From assembly GCF_024055665.1 (NCBI RefSeq), contig NZ_JAMXMC010000003.1, positions 284,814 through 348,813 of the forward strand: 64,000 nucleotides of DNA, given 5' to 3'. Origin of the DNA: Ideonella oryzae. GTDB lineage: Bacteria > Pseudomonadota > Gammaproteobacteria > Burkholderiales > Burkholderiaceae_C. Position 1 is the stretch's first letter, and every line of letters starts with the position of its first letter. Below the pieces are notes generated by a model, which made no database searches, was not told the origin of the DNA, and saw only the letters and a list, made by a program, of their open reading frames with translations. This document shows positions 23,722 to 32,766 of this stretch, piece after piece. The translations under genes were made by a program, and so were the position numbers.

Positions 23722-24522
23722 TCAGCGCTCGATGCGCGCCCAGGCCGAGTGGTTGTGGATGGACTCGAAGTTCTCGACATCCACCCGGTAGTGGCCGATG
23801 CGGGCATCGGCGTTCAGGCGCAGGGCCACGTCGCGCACCAGGTCCTCGACGAACTTGGGGTTCTCGTAGGCGCGCTCGGTCACCCACTTCTCGTCGGCCC
23901 GCTTGAGCATGGGCCAGATCTCGCTGGAGGCGGACTCTTCGGCAAAGCGCACCAGCTCCTTCCACTCGATGGCACCGGCCACCGGGTCCTTCAGCTCGAC
24001 GCGGATGGTCACCAGCGAGCGCTGGTTGTGCGCACCGTAGTCGGAGATCTCCTTGGAGCAGGGGCACAGGCTCTTGACCGGCACGCCCACCTCGGCCCAG
24101 ATGGCGGTCTGGCCATTCTTGCGCTCGGCGATGAAGGCCCCGGCGTAGTCCAGCAGGCTCTGCAGGCCCGAGACCGGTGCCTTCTTGCGGATGAAGAAGG
24201 AGAAGCGCGCCTCGATGCGGCCATCGCTGGCGCCCAGCTTGTCCAGCATCACATCCAGTTCACGTGCCAGGCCGGCCGCGTCCAGCGGCTCGCTCTGGGC
24301 GTCCAGCCAGGCGACGAAGCGGGACATGTGGGTGCCCTTCTTCTCGGCCGGCAGGGCCACGTCCAGGTTCCACAGCGCCGCAGTGGACTGAACCACACCG
24401 GCCACCCGCAGGTTCAGCGGATAGCGCACGTCCTTGACCCCGACGCGCTGGATCGCGAGGTGGCGCTCGTCGCGCTCGCTCTGGGTGTCGGGGATGTGCA
24501 GGGCGTCGGTCAGGGTATTCAT
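23722..24522 (-). CDS. folE2: GTP cyclohydrolase FolE2 (type IB)
   Basis: A 266-residue enzyme converting GTP to 7,8-dihydroneopterin triphosphate for folate and related pterins. It is of the COG1469/FolE2 type, which is unrelated in sequence to zinc-dependent FolE and can use other metals. The catalytic cysteine region is SLCPCSKEIS (Cys153, Cys155), followed by the family-typical AHNQRS. KKGTHMSRFV and the C-terminal NFESIHNHSAWA also match. It is convergent with glsA (18 bases apart) and separated from dxs by 119 bases, so probably transcribed alone. No Zur site is evident. Confidence 0.95.
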   Translation of the reverse strand: MNTLTDALHIPDTQSERDERHLAIQRVGVKDVRYPLNLRVAGVVQSTAALWNLDVALPAEKKGTHMSRFVAWLDAQSEPLDAAGLARELDVMLDKLGASDGRIEARFSFFIRKKAPVSGLQSLLDYAGAFIAERKNGQTAIWAEVGVPVKSLCPCSKEISDYGAHNQRSLVTIRVELKDPVAGAIEWKELVRFAEESASSEIWPMLKRADEKWVTERAYENPKFVEDLVRDVALRLNADARIGHYRVDVENFESIHNHSAWARIER

Positions 24523-24641
24523 GGGAACGTCAAGGGATTCAGGCTGTCAATGTGACAGCGAACCGGCAACCCCGCTGACGCAGGGTTGATGCCGGCCACC
24601 CTCGATTGTGCTATGAGTGCGAAAAGTCCGTCGGTGGCCGC

Positions 24642-26537
24642 TCAGGCCGCGGCCGGCTTCACCAGGGCCAGCGGGGCCCCGAAACGGCGGCGCACCGCGG
24701 CCTCGATGCCGGCGGCATCCAGCCCGCACAGCGCCAGCAGCTTGCCGTGGTCGCCATGCTCGATGAACTCGTCGGGCAGGCCCAGCTGCAGCACCGGCAC
24801 GGTGACGCCGGCCTCGGCCAGCGCCTCCATCACCGCACTGCCGGCCCCGCCAGCAATGCAGCCTTCCTCGATCGTCACCAGACCTTCGTGGCGACGGGCC
24901 AGGTCCAGCACCAGAGCCTTGTCCAGCGGCTTGGCAAAGCGCATGTTTGCCACGGTGGCGTCCAGCTTCTCGCCGGCCTGCAGGGCCGGGTAGAGCAGTG
25001 TGCCGAAGGCCAGAATGGCCACGCCCCGCCCTTCGCGGCGGATCTCGCCCTGGCCCCAGGGCAGTTCGTCCAGCTCAGCGGCCGGCACGGTGCCGGCCCC
25101 GGCGCCGCGCGGGTAGCGCACCGCCACCGGATGGTCCTGGCGGTAGGCCGTGGTCAGGGCGCGCCGGCACTCGGCCTCGTCGGCCGGCGTCAGCACGCTC
25201 ATGTTCGGAATGCAGCGCAGGAAGGCGATGTCGTAGGCCCCGGCGTGCGTGGCGCCGTCGGCACCGACCAGGCCCGCCCGGTCCAGCGCGAAGACCACCG
25301 GCAGGTTCTGCAATGCCACGTCGTGGATCAGCTGATCGTAGGCGCGCTGCAGGAAGGTGCTGTAGATGGCCACGACCGGCTTGAGCCCTTCGCAGGCCAG
25401 CCCGCCGGCAAAGGTCACGGCATGCTGCTCGGCGATGCCCACGTCGTGGTAGCGGGTCGGGAAGCGCCGCTCGAACTCGACCATGCCCGAGCCCTCTCGC
25501 ATGGCCGGCGTGATGCCCACCAGGCGGTCGTCGGCCGCGGCCATGTCGCACAGCCATTGGCCAAAGACCTGGGTGAAGGTCTGGGCCGACGGGGTGGCCG
25601 GCTTGACCAGCCCGATGGACGGGTCGAACTTGCCCGGGCCGTGGTACTTGACCGGGTCTTCCTCGGCCGGGCTGTAGCCACAGCCCTTGCGGGTGACCAC
25701 ATGCAGGAACTGCGGGCCCTTGGCCTGGCGCAGATTCTCCAGCGTGGGGATGAGGGCGTCGAGGTCGTGGCCATCGATCGGACCGACGTAGTTGAAGCCG
25801 AACTCCTCGAAGATCGTGCCCTCGGGCACCACCATGGCCTTGGTGTGCTCCTCGAAGCGCTTGGCCAGCCCATACAGCGGCGTGTTCTTCAGCACCGACT
25901 TGGCGCCCTCGCGGGCCGCCGAGTAGAAGCGGCCGCTCATCAGCCGGGCCAGGTAGCGGTTGAGCGCCCCCACCGGCGGCGAGATCGACATGTCGTTGTC
26001 GTTCAGGATCACCAGCATGTCGGGCAGGCCCGCCGCGCTCTGGAAGCCGCCGTGGTTCAGGGCCTCGAAGGCCATGCCGCCGGTCAGCGCGCCGTCGCCG
26101 ATGATGGCCACCGCCTTGCGGCTCTCACCCTTCAGGCGGGCGGCATGGGCCATGCCCAGCGCCGCCGAGATGGAGGTGGACGAGTGCCCGGTCCCGAAGG
26201 TGTCGTATTCGCTCTCGGCCCGGCGCGGAAAGCCGCTGATGCCGCCCAACTGCTTGAGCGTGGCCATGGCCTCGCGCCGGCCCGTCAGGATCTTGTGCGG
26301 GTAGGACTGGTGGCCCACGTCCCAGACCAGCCGGTCCTGCGGCGTGTTGTAGACCGCATGCAGGGCGATCGTCAGTTCCACCGTGCCCAGGTTGGACGAC
26401 AGGTGTCCGCCCGTGCTGCTGACCGACTGCAGGAGGAACTGCCGCAGTTCATCGGCCAGCTGCTTGAGCTGAGGCCGGGAGAGCTTGCGCAGATCTTCCG
26501 GACTGTGGATGTTCTCCAGCAAGGAGGGCTTGCTCAT
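24642..26537 (-). CDS. dxs: 1-deoxy-D-xylulose-5-phosphate synthase
   Basis: A 631-residue thiamine-diphosphate enzyme joining pyruvate and glyceraldehyde 3-phosphate, the first step of the MEP isoprenoid pathway. The N-terminal domain has the ThDP/Mg site [16 protein letters not shown] (147-162) and the substrate His in [11 protein letters not shown]. The transketolase pyrimidine domain has [12 protein letters not shown] and [10 protein letters not shown]; the C-terminal domain is complete. Start at ATG 26537 gives [10 protein letters not shown], the usual N-terminus; a longer frame to 26732 is shadow of ispA. It follows ispA by 52 bases in the order xseB-ispA-dxs. Confidence 0.97.
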   Translation of the reverse strand: MSKPSLLENIHSPEDLRKLSRPQLKQLADELRQFLLQSVSSTGGHLSSNLGTVELTIALHAVYNTPQDRLVWDVGHQSYPHKILTGRREAMATLKQLGGISGFPRRAESEYDTFGTGHSSTSISAALGMAHAARLKGESRKAVAIIGDGALTGGMAFEALNHGGFQSAAGLPDMLVILNDNDMSISPPVGALNRYLARLMSGRFYSAAREGAKSVLKNTPLYGLAKRFEEHTKAMVVPEGTIFEEFGFNYVGPIDGHDLDALIPTLENLRQAKGPQFLHVVTRKGCGYSPAEEDPVKYHGPGKFDPSIGLVKPATPSAQTFTQVFGQWLCDMAAADDRLVGITPAMREGSGMVEFERRFPTRYHDVGIAEQHAVTFAGGLACEGLKPVVAIYSTFLQRAYDQLIHDVALQNLPVVFALDRAGLVGADGATHAGAYDIAFLRCIPNMSVLTPADEAECRRALTTAYRQDHPVAVRYPRGAGAGTVPAAELDELPWGQGEIRREGRGVAILAFGTLLYPALQAGEKLDATVANMRFAKPLDKALVLDLARRHEGLVTIEEGCIAGGAGSAVMEALAEAGVTVPVLQLGLPDEFIEHGDHGKLLALCGLDAAGIEAAVRRRFGAPLALVKPAAA

Positions 26538-26589
26538 CAGGGGTTGCTCCGGAACCGGCACAAGGGATCGACCATCCATGGTGCCGCGT

Positions 26590-27474
26590 TCAGTATTGTC
26601 GGTCCACCACACGCCCGGCCAGCCAGGCCAGGCAGCCCACGGACAAGCCTGAACGGTCCAGGGCCTGCATGGCTTCGGTGTAGAGGCGCTGGGCGTACTG
26701 GTTGGCGGCTTCCAGGCCCAGTGCGGAGACATAGGTCGGCTTGTTGGCGTCTTCGTCCTTGCCAGCGGTCTTGCCCAGCACGGCGGACTCCTGGGTGCAG
26801 TCCAGGATGTCGTCCACCACCTGGAACGCCAGGCCGATGGCGGCGCCGTAATCGCTCAGGGCCTGCCAGCCGACCTCCCCGGCATCGCCGCAGGCGGCGC
26901 CCATCAGCACGCTGCATTGCAGCAGCGCACCGGTCTTGCGGCGGTGCATGTCGCGCAGCGCAGTCTCGGTCAGGGGCTTGCCCACGCTGGCCAGGTCGAT
27001 GGCCTGGCCGCCGGCCATGCCTTCCTGCCCCGCGGCGCGGGCCAGCAGACGCACGAGACGCGCCTGCAGCTCGGGAGGCACGCCGGTCTCTGGCGTCAGC
27101 ACCTCGAAGGCCAGGGCCTGCATCGCATCGCCGGCCAGCATGGCCTGGGCCTCGCCGAACTGCACATGCACCGTGGGCTTGCCACGCCGGAGCATGTCGT
27201 TGTCCATGCAGGGCATGTCATCGTGCACCAGCGAATAGGCGTGGATCAATTCGACCGCGACCGCAGCCCGCAGGGCCGCCTCGCGATGCCCCTGCACCGC
27301 CTCGCAGGCGGCCAGCACGAGCACCGGGCGCAGACGCTTGCCGCCGCCCAGCACCGCGTAGCGCATGGCATCGCCCAGGCCCGCAGGGGCGTCGGCAGGC
27401 ACGAAACGGTCCAGGGCCTCTTCAACTTCCGAGAGGCGCTTCTGAACCCAACTCTCCCATTGGTTCACTGTCAT
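26590..27474 (-). CDS. ispA: Polyprenyl (farnesyl) diphosphate synthase
   Basis: A 294-residue short-chain prenyltransferase making farnesyl diphosphate from IPP and dimethylallyl/geranyl diphosphate. The first Asp-rich motif is DDMPCMD (85-91) with the two-residue insertion typical of bacterial FPP synthases; the second is QVVDDILD near 217-224. GGGKRLRP (43-50) is the IPP site. The start overlaps the xseB stop by 4 bases, and dxs follows downstream, so the three genes form the conserved isoprenoid operon. Confidence 0.97.
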   Translation of the reverse strand: MTVNQWESWVQKRLSEVEEALDRFVPADAPAGLGDAMRYAVLGGGKRLRPVLVLAACEAVQGHREAALRAAVAVELIHAYSLVHDDMPCMDNDMLRRGKPTVHVQFGEAQAMLAGDAMQALAFEVLTPETGVPPELQARLVRLLARAAGQEGMAGGQAIDLASVGKPLTETALRDMHRRKTGALLQCSVLMGAACGDAGEVGWQALSDYGAAIGLAFQVVDDILDCTQESAVLGKTAGKDEDANKPTYVSALGLEAANQYAQRLYTEAMQALDRSGLSVGCLAWLAGRVVDRQY

Positions 27475-27710
27475 TCACTTGTCCAGGGCTTGAGCTGCCC
27501 TTCTTCGAGGACCTGGATCTGGTCCTCCACAGCCTTCAGGCGGCCACGGCAAAACGTCAGCAACTGACTGCCCCGCTGGTAGCTCTCCAGGAGCCGATCC
27601 AGGGGCAGCTGCCCACCTTCCATGGCCTGCAGCAACTGATCCAGTTCGGCGAGCGCCTCCTCATAACTGGCGGGCTCGCTGGTGGCTTTGGCGGGGACGG
27701 AACGTGGCAT
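27471..27710 (-). CDS. xseB: Exodeoxyribonuclease VII small subunit
   Basis: A 79-residue protein, the usual length for XseB, which pairs with XseA to degrade single-stranded DNA. The family pattern is clear: [32 protein letters not shown] and FCRGRL. Start at ATG 27710 gives the normal N-terminus, and a TACAAT -10 element lies about 26 bases upstream. Longer in-frame starts to 27896 run through the promoter region. It is first in the operon with ispA and dxs; xseA is not in the window. Confidence 0.93.
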   Translation of the reverse strand: MPRSVPAKATSEPASYEEALAELDQLLQAMEGGQLPLDRLLESYQRGSQLLTFCRGRLKAVEDQIQVLEEGQLKPWTSE

Positions 27711-27735
27711 TGCAATGACGCGGTGTTGTTTCCCA

Positions 27736-27741
27736 ATTGTA
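27736..27741 (-). promoter_or_regulatory. -10 element of the xseB-ispA-dxs operon
   Basis: TACAAT on the minus strand, about 26 bases before the xseB ATG. A convincing -35 box at 16-18 bases is not visible. Confidence 0.45.
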
Positions 27742-27847
27742 GTCAGCCCGCCCCCTGCCCCTCGGGCAAGCCCTGATGCGACCGAAGGGGCGTCGGCAAA
27801 AAAGACACGCCAACGTGATTCCATCACCTTGACACCCATCAAACCCG

Positions 27848-27881
27848 AATTCAAGTCCATCTGGTTTGAATTGGTTAGAAT
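27848..27881 (+). promoter_or_regulatory. Promoter and inverted repeat upstream of the Rieske oxygenase gene
   Basis: TAGAAT at 27876-27881 is a good -10 element. Just upstream, AATTCAA (27848-27854) and TTGAATT (27866-27872) form a perfect 7-base inverted repeat with an 11-base spacer, spanning the -35 zone where a regulator could bind. No consensus -35 box is seen, which fits an activator-dependent promoter. The inferred transcript would start near 27888 and enter the hairpin at 27890. Confidence 0.45.
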
Positions 27882-27889
27882 GTGATCTG

Positions 27890-27916
27890 CCCTCACCCTG
27901 CCGGTGGGGGTTTTTT
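27890..27916 (+). terminator. Terminator-like hairpin in the leader of the Rieske gene
   Basis: CCCTCACC pairs with GGTGGGGG (8 bases, one G-U pair) around a CTGCC loop and is followed directly by TTTTTT, the form of an intrinsic terminator. It sits only a few bases after the predicted promoter and 67 bases before the ATG. A second stem, CCACCCG/CGGGTGG, follows at about 27922-27945. The arrangement suggests attenuation rather than simple termination. Confidence 0.6.
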
Positions 27917-27982
27917 CATTCCCACCCGCGGGGCCACCGGGTGGGGGGTTTCAAGACATGTTTTTTGGAGATCCTGGGGATC

Positions 27983-29104
27983 ATGTCGAACCTGAGCATC
28001 ACGCTGGAAGCTCTGGAGCGCACGCGCTCTCAACTCTCCGTCAGCACTTATTTCGACGAGGACCTGTTTCGCCGCGAGCAGGAACTCATCTTTCAACACG
28101 GACCGCGCTATCTGGCGCATGAATTGTCCGTCCCGCAGGTGGGCGATTACTACGCCCTGCCGCAGGAAGGCGAAGGTCGCGCGCTGGTTCGCACCAGCAA
28201 GGGCGTGGAACTCGTCTCCAACGTCTGCCGCCACCGCCAGGCCGTCATGCTGCGCGGGCGCGGCAACACGCGGTCGAACATCGTCTGCCCGCTGCACCGC
28301 TGGACCTACGAGCTGGGTGGCCAATTGGTGGGCGCCCCGCACTTCGACCACGACCCCTGCCTGCACCTGAACAACTACAAGGTGCGCACCTGGAACGGCA
28401 TGGTGTTCGAGGACAACGGCCGGGACATTGCCGCCGACCTGGCCGGCCTGGGCCCGCGTGCCGACCTGGATTTCTCCGGCTACGTGCTCGACCACGTCGA
28501 GATGCACGAGTGCCACTACAACTGGAAGACCTTCATCGAGGTCTACCTGGAGGATTACCACGTCGGCCCCTTCCACCCCGGCCTGGGCAACTTCGTCACC
28601 TGCGACGACCTGCGCTGGGAGTTCGGCAAGCACCACTCGGTGCAGACGGTGGGCGTGCTGGACGGGCTGCGCAAGGTGGGCTCGCCGGTCTACCAGAACT
28701 GGCGCGACCAGGTGCTGAAGGCCCACGACGGCCAACCGCCCAAACAAGGCGCCATCTGGCTGACCTACTACCCGAACATCATGATCGAGTGGTACCCGAA
28801 GGTGCTGACGGTCTCGACGCTGTACCCGGTCAGCACACAGAAGACGCTCAACGTGGTGGAGTTCTACTACCCCGAGGAGATCGTCGCCTTCGAGCCGGAG
28901 TTCTGCCAGGCCCAGCGGGCCGCCTACATGGAGACCTGCATCGAGGACGACGAAATCGGCGAGCGCATGGACCTGGGCCGCAAGGCCCTGTTCGAGCGCG
29001 GCGACGACGAGGTGGGGCCCTACCAGAGCCCGATGGAGGACGGCATGCAGCACTTCCACGAGTGGTACCGCCACGTCATGGGCATGGGCCGCGCCTCCTG
29101 GTAA
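27983..29104 (+). CDS. Rieske non-haem iron oxygenase, alpha subunit
   Basis: A 373-residue oxygenase component. The Rieske [2Fe-2S] ligands are Cys82-x-His84 and Cys102-x2-His105. The catalytic domain has the mononuclear-iron pattern in LEDYHVGPFHPG (His193, His198) preceded by NWKTFIEVY; a downstream Asp ligand lies in the C-terminal third. Enzymes of this family hydroxylate aromatics, carnitine/choline-type amines or sterols using electrons from a separate reductase. No reductase gene is next to it, so the partner is elsewhere. The N-terminal half resembles the choline monooxygenase/GbcA branch, but I cannot fix the substrate. Start ATG 27983 follows a structured leader. Confidence 0.88.
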   Translation: MSNLSITLEALERTRSQLSVSTYFDEDLFRREQELIFQHGPRYLAHELSVPQVGDYYALPQEGEGRALVRTSKGVELVSNVCRHRQAVMLRGRGNTRSNIVCPLHRWTYELGGQLVGAPHFDHDPCLHLNNYKVRTWNGMVFEDNGRDIAADLAGLGPRADLDFSGYVLDHVEMHECHYNWKTFIEVYLEDYHVGPFHPGLGNFVTCDDLRWEFGKHHSVQTVGVLDGLRKVGSPVYQNWRDQVLKAHDGQPPKQGAIWLTYYPNIMIEWYPKVLTVSTLYPVSTQKTLNVVEFYYPEEIVAFEPEFCQAQRAAYMETCIEDDEIGERMDLGRKALFERGDDEVGPYQSPMEDGMQHFHEWYRHVMGMGRASW

Positions 29105-29142
29105 GCCGCCGGCTTGCCTCGGTCGGCCGCCCCGCCGGCCAC

Positions 29143-29177
29143 CGCATCGGGCGACCTTCGGGTCGCCCGATGCGTTT
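29143..29177 (+). terminator. Strong terminator after the Rieske gene
   Basis: A perfect 14-base stem (29143-29156 with 29161-29174) closed by a stable TTCG tetraloop and followed by TTT. It lies 38 bases beyond the Rieske stop and separates that gene from the acetyltransferase gene. Confidence 0.85.
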
Positions 29178-29255
29178 CGGGTGATCCCTGCCGGGCCACT
29201 TGATCAAGGGCAATCCTGCCCTTCTTTCTCCGCCCTCAAACGGGTGGCGCATCGT

Positions 29256-32000
29256 ATGCTGCGGCCATCCCAGAACCTGCCGCGCACGCGGACCCTGCCC
29301 GTGGACAAGCACTTTCTGACCTCCCTGTTCACCCCGCGGTCCCTGGTGGTCTTCGCGGGCAACCCGGCTCAGCCGGATTCCGCCACGCCCCTGGGGCGGG
29401 TGCTGCTGCAGTCGCTGGAAGAAGGCGGCTTCCCCGGCCCGGTCACACGCCTGGACATCGAGGGCGAAATCACCGCCAAGCTGTCCGAGCTGGCCCAGAC
29501 CCGGGCCGACCTGGCCATCATCGCGCTGCCGGACGACCAAATCGAGGCGGCCCTGGAGATCGCCGGACGCATCCGCTGCCGTGCGGCCATGGTGCTGTCC
29601 TCCGGACTGCCCCAGACCACCTGCGCCGCGCTGCACGCGGTGGCCCGGCGCCACCACATGCCGCTGCTGGGGCCCAACAGCCTGGGCTTCCAGCGCCCCT
29701 CGGCCCACCTGAACGCGGGCGCCACCGGCCCGCTCGCCCACCAGGGCCCGCTGGCCCTGGTGTCGCAGTCGGGTGCGCTGACCACCTCCATCCTCGACTG
29801 GGCACGCCACAACGGCGTGGGCTTCTCCACCGTGGTGTCGCTGGGGGCCAACAGCTCGCTGGGCCTGGCGGAAGTGCTCGACTATCTGGCCAATGACAGC
29901 GCCACCCACAGCATCCTGATCTACATGGAAGGCATCCGCAACGCGCGGCGCTTCATGAGCGCGCTGCGGGCGGCCGCCTCGATCAAGCCGGTGGTGGTGA
30001 TGAAGGCCGGGCGCAAGCCGGCCGGCTCCCATGCCGCGCTGACCCACTCGGCCGCCATCGTCGGCTCGGACGACGTGTTTGAAGCCGCCCTGCGCCGCGC
30101 TGGCGTGGTGCGCGTGCGCGCCTTCACGCAGTTGTTCTCCGCGGCCAAGTGCCTGGCCTCGCGCTACCGGCCGGTGGGCAACCGCCTGGCCATCATCACC
30201 AATGGCGGTGGGCCGGCCGTGCTGGCCGCTGACTGGGCCAACGACCTGGGTCTGGAAGTGGCGCGACTGGGCGACGCCAGCCGCGTCGGCCTGGCCCCCC
30301 TGCTGGGCAGTCAGGCCTCGCTGGGCCAGGTGATCGACCTGGGGGAGGAAGCCACCGGCGCCCAGTACGCGGCCGCCTTGAAGGTGGCCAGCGCCGACGC
30401 CGGGGTGGATGGCGCTCTGGTGATCTACTCGCCCAAGCCGGGCGGCCTGCCGGGCACCGAGCCCGACACCGTGGCCACCGCGGTGACCGAGGTGGCCCAT
30501 CTGCAGGGCAAGCCGGTGGTGGCCTGCTGGATGGGCGACGAGACGGTGCGGGGCTCCCGCAGCCTGCTGGCCCAGCATGCGGTGGCGAACTTCCGCACGC
30601 CGGAGGCGGCCGTGGAGGCCTTCGGCAACCTGGCCAGCTTCTACCAGAACCAGCAGCTGCTGCAGCAGACCCCGCCGCCGATGACCGCGCTGGACAGCCC
30701 GGATGCCGAGGGCGCGCGCCTGCTGATCGAAAGCGTGTTGGCCGAACGACGCCATGTGCTGACCGAGATGGAGTCCAAGGCCCTGCTGGCGGCCTTCCAC
30801 ATTCCGGTCACGCGCACCATGCTGGCCCGCAGCGCCAGCGAGGCCATGCTGATCGCCAGCCAGCTGGGTTACCCGGTGGCGCTGAAGATCGATTCGCCCG
30901 ACATCAGCCACAAGAGCGATGTCCGTGGCGTGGCACTCAATGTGATGACCGCCACCCAGGTGCGCGACACCTACAACGACATGCTGGCCGCGGTGGCCAA
31001 GGTGCTGCCCCAGGCCCGCATCAACGGCGTCACCATCCAGCCCATGAGTGGCAAGCCGCGCGGGCGGGAGCTCTACATTGGCATGACCACCGACGACCCC
31101 TTCGGTCCGGTGATCACCTTTGGTGCGGGCGGCACGATGATCGAGCTGATCGCCGACCGGGCGATGGAGCTGCCGCCACTCAACCAGTTCCTGGCCCACC
31201 GCCTGATCGAGCGCGCCCGCGTGGCCGAAACCCTGGGCAGCTGGCGCGGCGCCCCACCGGTGGATGTGGACGCGCTGGAACAGGTGCTGCTGCGGGTCTC
31301 GGAAATGGTCTGCGCACTGCCCCAGCTGCGGGAGATGGACATCAACCCCATCATCCTGGACGAGACCGGTGCGGTGGCGGTGGATGCCCGTATCGTGGTG
31401 GAGCCGTCCGGCTCATCATCGAGCCTGCCCTACCAGCACCTGGCCATCCTGCCCTACCCCGCCGGCCTGGCGCGCGAATGGCCGCTCAAGGGTGGCGGGC
31501 TGTGCACCATCCGGCCCATCCAGCCCGACGACGCCGACATGCTGCAGGCCCTGGTGCGCGGCCTGTCGCCAGAAAGCCGCTACTTCCGCTTCGTCAGTGC
31601 GATGCAGGAAATGCCGGCCCGCATGCTGGCGCGTTACACGCTGATCGACTACGACCGCGAGATGGCCCTGGTGGCCGTGCGGCACCACCGCCAGGCGAAC
31701 GAGGACGGCAGCTTCAGCGACCGCGAGGAGATCATCGGCGTCTCGCGCTACATCACCAACCCGGACCAGACCACCTGCGAGTTTTCGCTGGTGGTGTCCG
31801 ACAGCGTGTCCGGCCAGGGACTGGGCTCGCGGCTGATGCTGTCCATCATCGACGTGGCCCGCGCCAAGGGCCTGAGCGAGATCCAGGGCTTGGTGCTGAC
31901 CCACAACGACAGCATGCTTCGCCTGATGCGCAGCCTGCATTTCGAGGTCAAACCCTATCCGGAAGACCCCGACTTCCGCCTGTGCACCTACCTCCTGTAA
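29256..32000 (+). CDS. Pat-type protein lysine acetyltransferase (acyl-CoA synthetase-like + GNAT)
   Basis: A 914-residue protein with the PatZ/YfiQ architecture. An NDP-forming acyl-CoA-synthetase-like region (about 30-715) contains the CoA-binding and ligase blocks (VSQSGALTTSILDWA, and the ATP-grasp part with YPVALKIDSPDISHKSDVRGV, both truncated here to key residues). A GNAT acetyltransferase domain (about 745-910) ends the protein with SDSVSGQGLGSRLM, the acetyl-CoA-binding loop. In Enterobacteria, Pat acetylates and silences acetyl-CoA synthetase; the same role is inferred here. I use ATG 29256; a GTG at 29301, giving VDKHFLTSLF, resembles the start of many homologues and is an alternative. 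Confidence 0.88.
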   Translation: MLRPSQNLPRTRTLPVDKHFLTSLFTPRSLVVFAGNPAQPDSATPLGRVLLQSLEEGGFPGPVTRLDIEGEITAKLSELAQTRADLAIIALPDDQIEAALEIAGRIRCRAAMVLSSGLPQTTCAALHAVARRHHMPLLGPNSLGFQRPSAHLNAGATGPLAHQGPLALVSQSGALTTSILDWARHNGVGFSTVVSLGANSSLGLAEVLDYLANDSATHSILIYMEGIRNARRFMSALRAAASIKPVVVMKAGRKPAGSHAALTHSAAIVGSDDVFEAALRRAGVVRVRAFTQLFSAAKCLASRYRPVGNRLAIITNGGGPAVLAADWANDLGLEVARLGDASRVGLAPLLGSQASLGQVIDLGEEATGAQYAAALKVASADAGVDGALVIYSPKPGGLPGTEPDTVATAVTEVAHLQGKPVVACWMGDETVRGSRSLLAQHAVANFRTPEAAVEAFGNLASFYQNQQLLQQTPPPMTALDSPDAEGARLLIESVLAERRHVLTEMESKALLAAFHIPVTRTMLARSASEAMLIASQLGYPVALKIDSPDISHKSDVRGVALNVMTATQVRDTYNDMLAAVAKVLPQARINGVTIQPMSGKPRGRELYIGMTTDDPFGPVITFGAGGTMIELIADRAMELPPLNQFLAHRLIERARVAETLGSWRGAPPVDVDALEQVLLRVSEMVCALPQLREMDINPIILDETGAVAVDARIVVEPSGSSSSLPYQHLAILPYPAGLAREWPLKGGGLCTIRPIQPDDADMLQALVRGLSPESRYFRFVSAMQEMPARMLARYTLIDYDREMALVAVRHHRQANEDGSFSDREEIIGVSRYITNPDQTTCEFSLVVSDSVSGQGLGSRLMLSIIDVARAKGLSEIQGLVLTHNDSMLRLMRSLHFEVKPYPEDPDFRLCTYLL

Positions 32001-32036
32001 GGTCGAAGCTCTGACTGGTTGCGGCTGCCGGTCTTC

Positions 32037-32042
32037 TACAAT
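32037..32042 (+). promoter_or_regulatory. -10 element before the small membrane-protein gene
   Basis: TACAAT, 34 bases before the ATG at 32076 and about 37 bases after the acetyltransferase stop. The -35 box is not clear. Confidence 0.4.
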
Positions 32043-32075
32043 GGCCGCTCACCCGCCACCAATGCGGAGGTCACC

Positions 32076-32270
32076 ATGCTCGAAGACCTGGAAGTAGGCT
32101 CAAGAATGGGGATCTGGGCGGCTTGCATCGTCCTGATGCTGGTCCTGGCGGGTGTCGCGGGCGGCCTGTGGGTCCGCCAGTGGCGGGCAGAACATGCGGC
32201 ACGTGCGGCCAGTTCCGCACCGCCCCCCGGCCCCGGCTGGACAACCGCCCGCGCCACGAACACCCCCTGA
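32076..32270 (+). CDS. Small single-pass membrane protein, 64 residues
   Basis: I do not recognise this protein. ATG 32076 has an excellent GGAGG ribosome-binding site 5 bases upstream, and a TACAAT -10 element precedes it, so it is likely expressed. A short acidic N-terminus (MLEDLEVGSRMG) is followed by one hydrophobic helix (about residues 13-31, VLMLVLAGVAGGLWV) and a basic Ala-rich then Pro/Gly-rich tail, giving an N-out or N-in bitopic protein. An in-frame ATG at 32019 lies before the promoter and lacks a ribosome-binding site. No function is suggested by the neighbours. Confidence 0.6.
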   Translation: MLEDLEVGSRMGIWAACIVLMLVLAGVAGGLWVRQWRAEHAARAASSAPPPGPGWTTARATNTP

Positions 32271-32340
32271 GCCCCGCCAGCCGGCCTGTCTGCATCGGAC
32301 GCCACCTGGACGGTGGCCTTTCTGCATGCATGACGAGGCC

Positions 32341-32766
32341 ATGGCTGGCATCCACATTTCCGATCTTGAATCCGCCATCAACTGGTGGCGCGAACGCTCA
32401 CCCTCGGCCGACGGGGTGACCGCCTGCCCCGAGGTGGTGGCTCTGGGCGAACCCTACGCGCTGCTGGTCTACCGGCAGGCCAGCGAAATGGATGAGGCCG
32501 CCCTCAGTCCCGCCGCCCTGGCGGCCTGGCTGGCCTGGTACGACAGCACCCCCGATGCGCCCTGCATCGCCATCTGTTCCACCGCCCAGGGCGACCCCAC
32601 TTGCAAAGGTTGTGGCCGCACCGAGGACGAGGTCCAGAACTGGCCCATGCTGAGCCCGGCCGAGAAGCGCCAGGTCTGGCACCGCATCACACTGGAAGGC
32701 ACAGCCTGGCGCTTCAACCGCTACGCCGAGCGCGCTGGCGCCACGGACCAGGGAACGGCCCGATGA
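32341..32766 (+). CDS. DUF3717-DUF1289 two-domain protein
   Basis: A 141-residue cytoplasmic protein made of two small families. Residues 1-60 (IHISDLESAINWWRERSP, PEVVALGEPYALLVYRQ) match DUF3717; residues 70-125 (CIAICSTAQGDPTCKGCGRT, then WPMLSPAEKRQVW) match the Cys-rich DUF1289, whose four cysteines probably bind a metal. ATG 32341 is chosen; ATG 32326 adds five residues. The stop overlaps the MATE gene start (ATGA), so the two are coupled. Neither family has a firm function; a regulatory or Fe-S related role is possible. Confidence 0.75.
   Translation: MAGIHISDLESAINWWRERSPSADGVTACPEVVALGEPYALLVYRQASEMDEAALSPAALAAWLAWYDSTPDAPCIAICSTAQGDPTCKGCGRTEDEVQNWPMLSPAEKRQVWHRITLEGTAWRFNRYAERAGATDQGTAR

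Noticed and set aside
24606-27776. 1056-codon plus-strand frame opposite dxs and ispA
   Set aside because: Shadow of known genes; composition atypical of protein.
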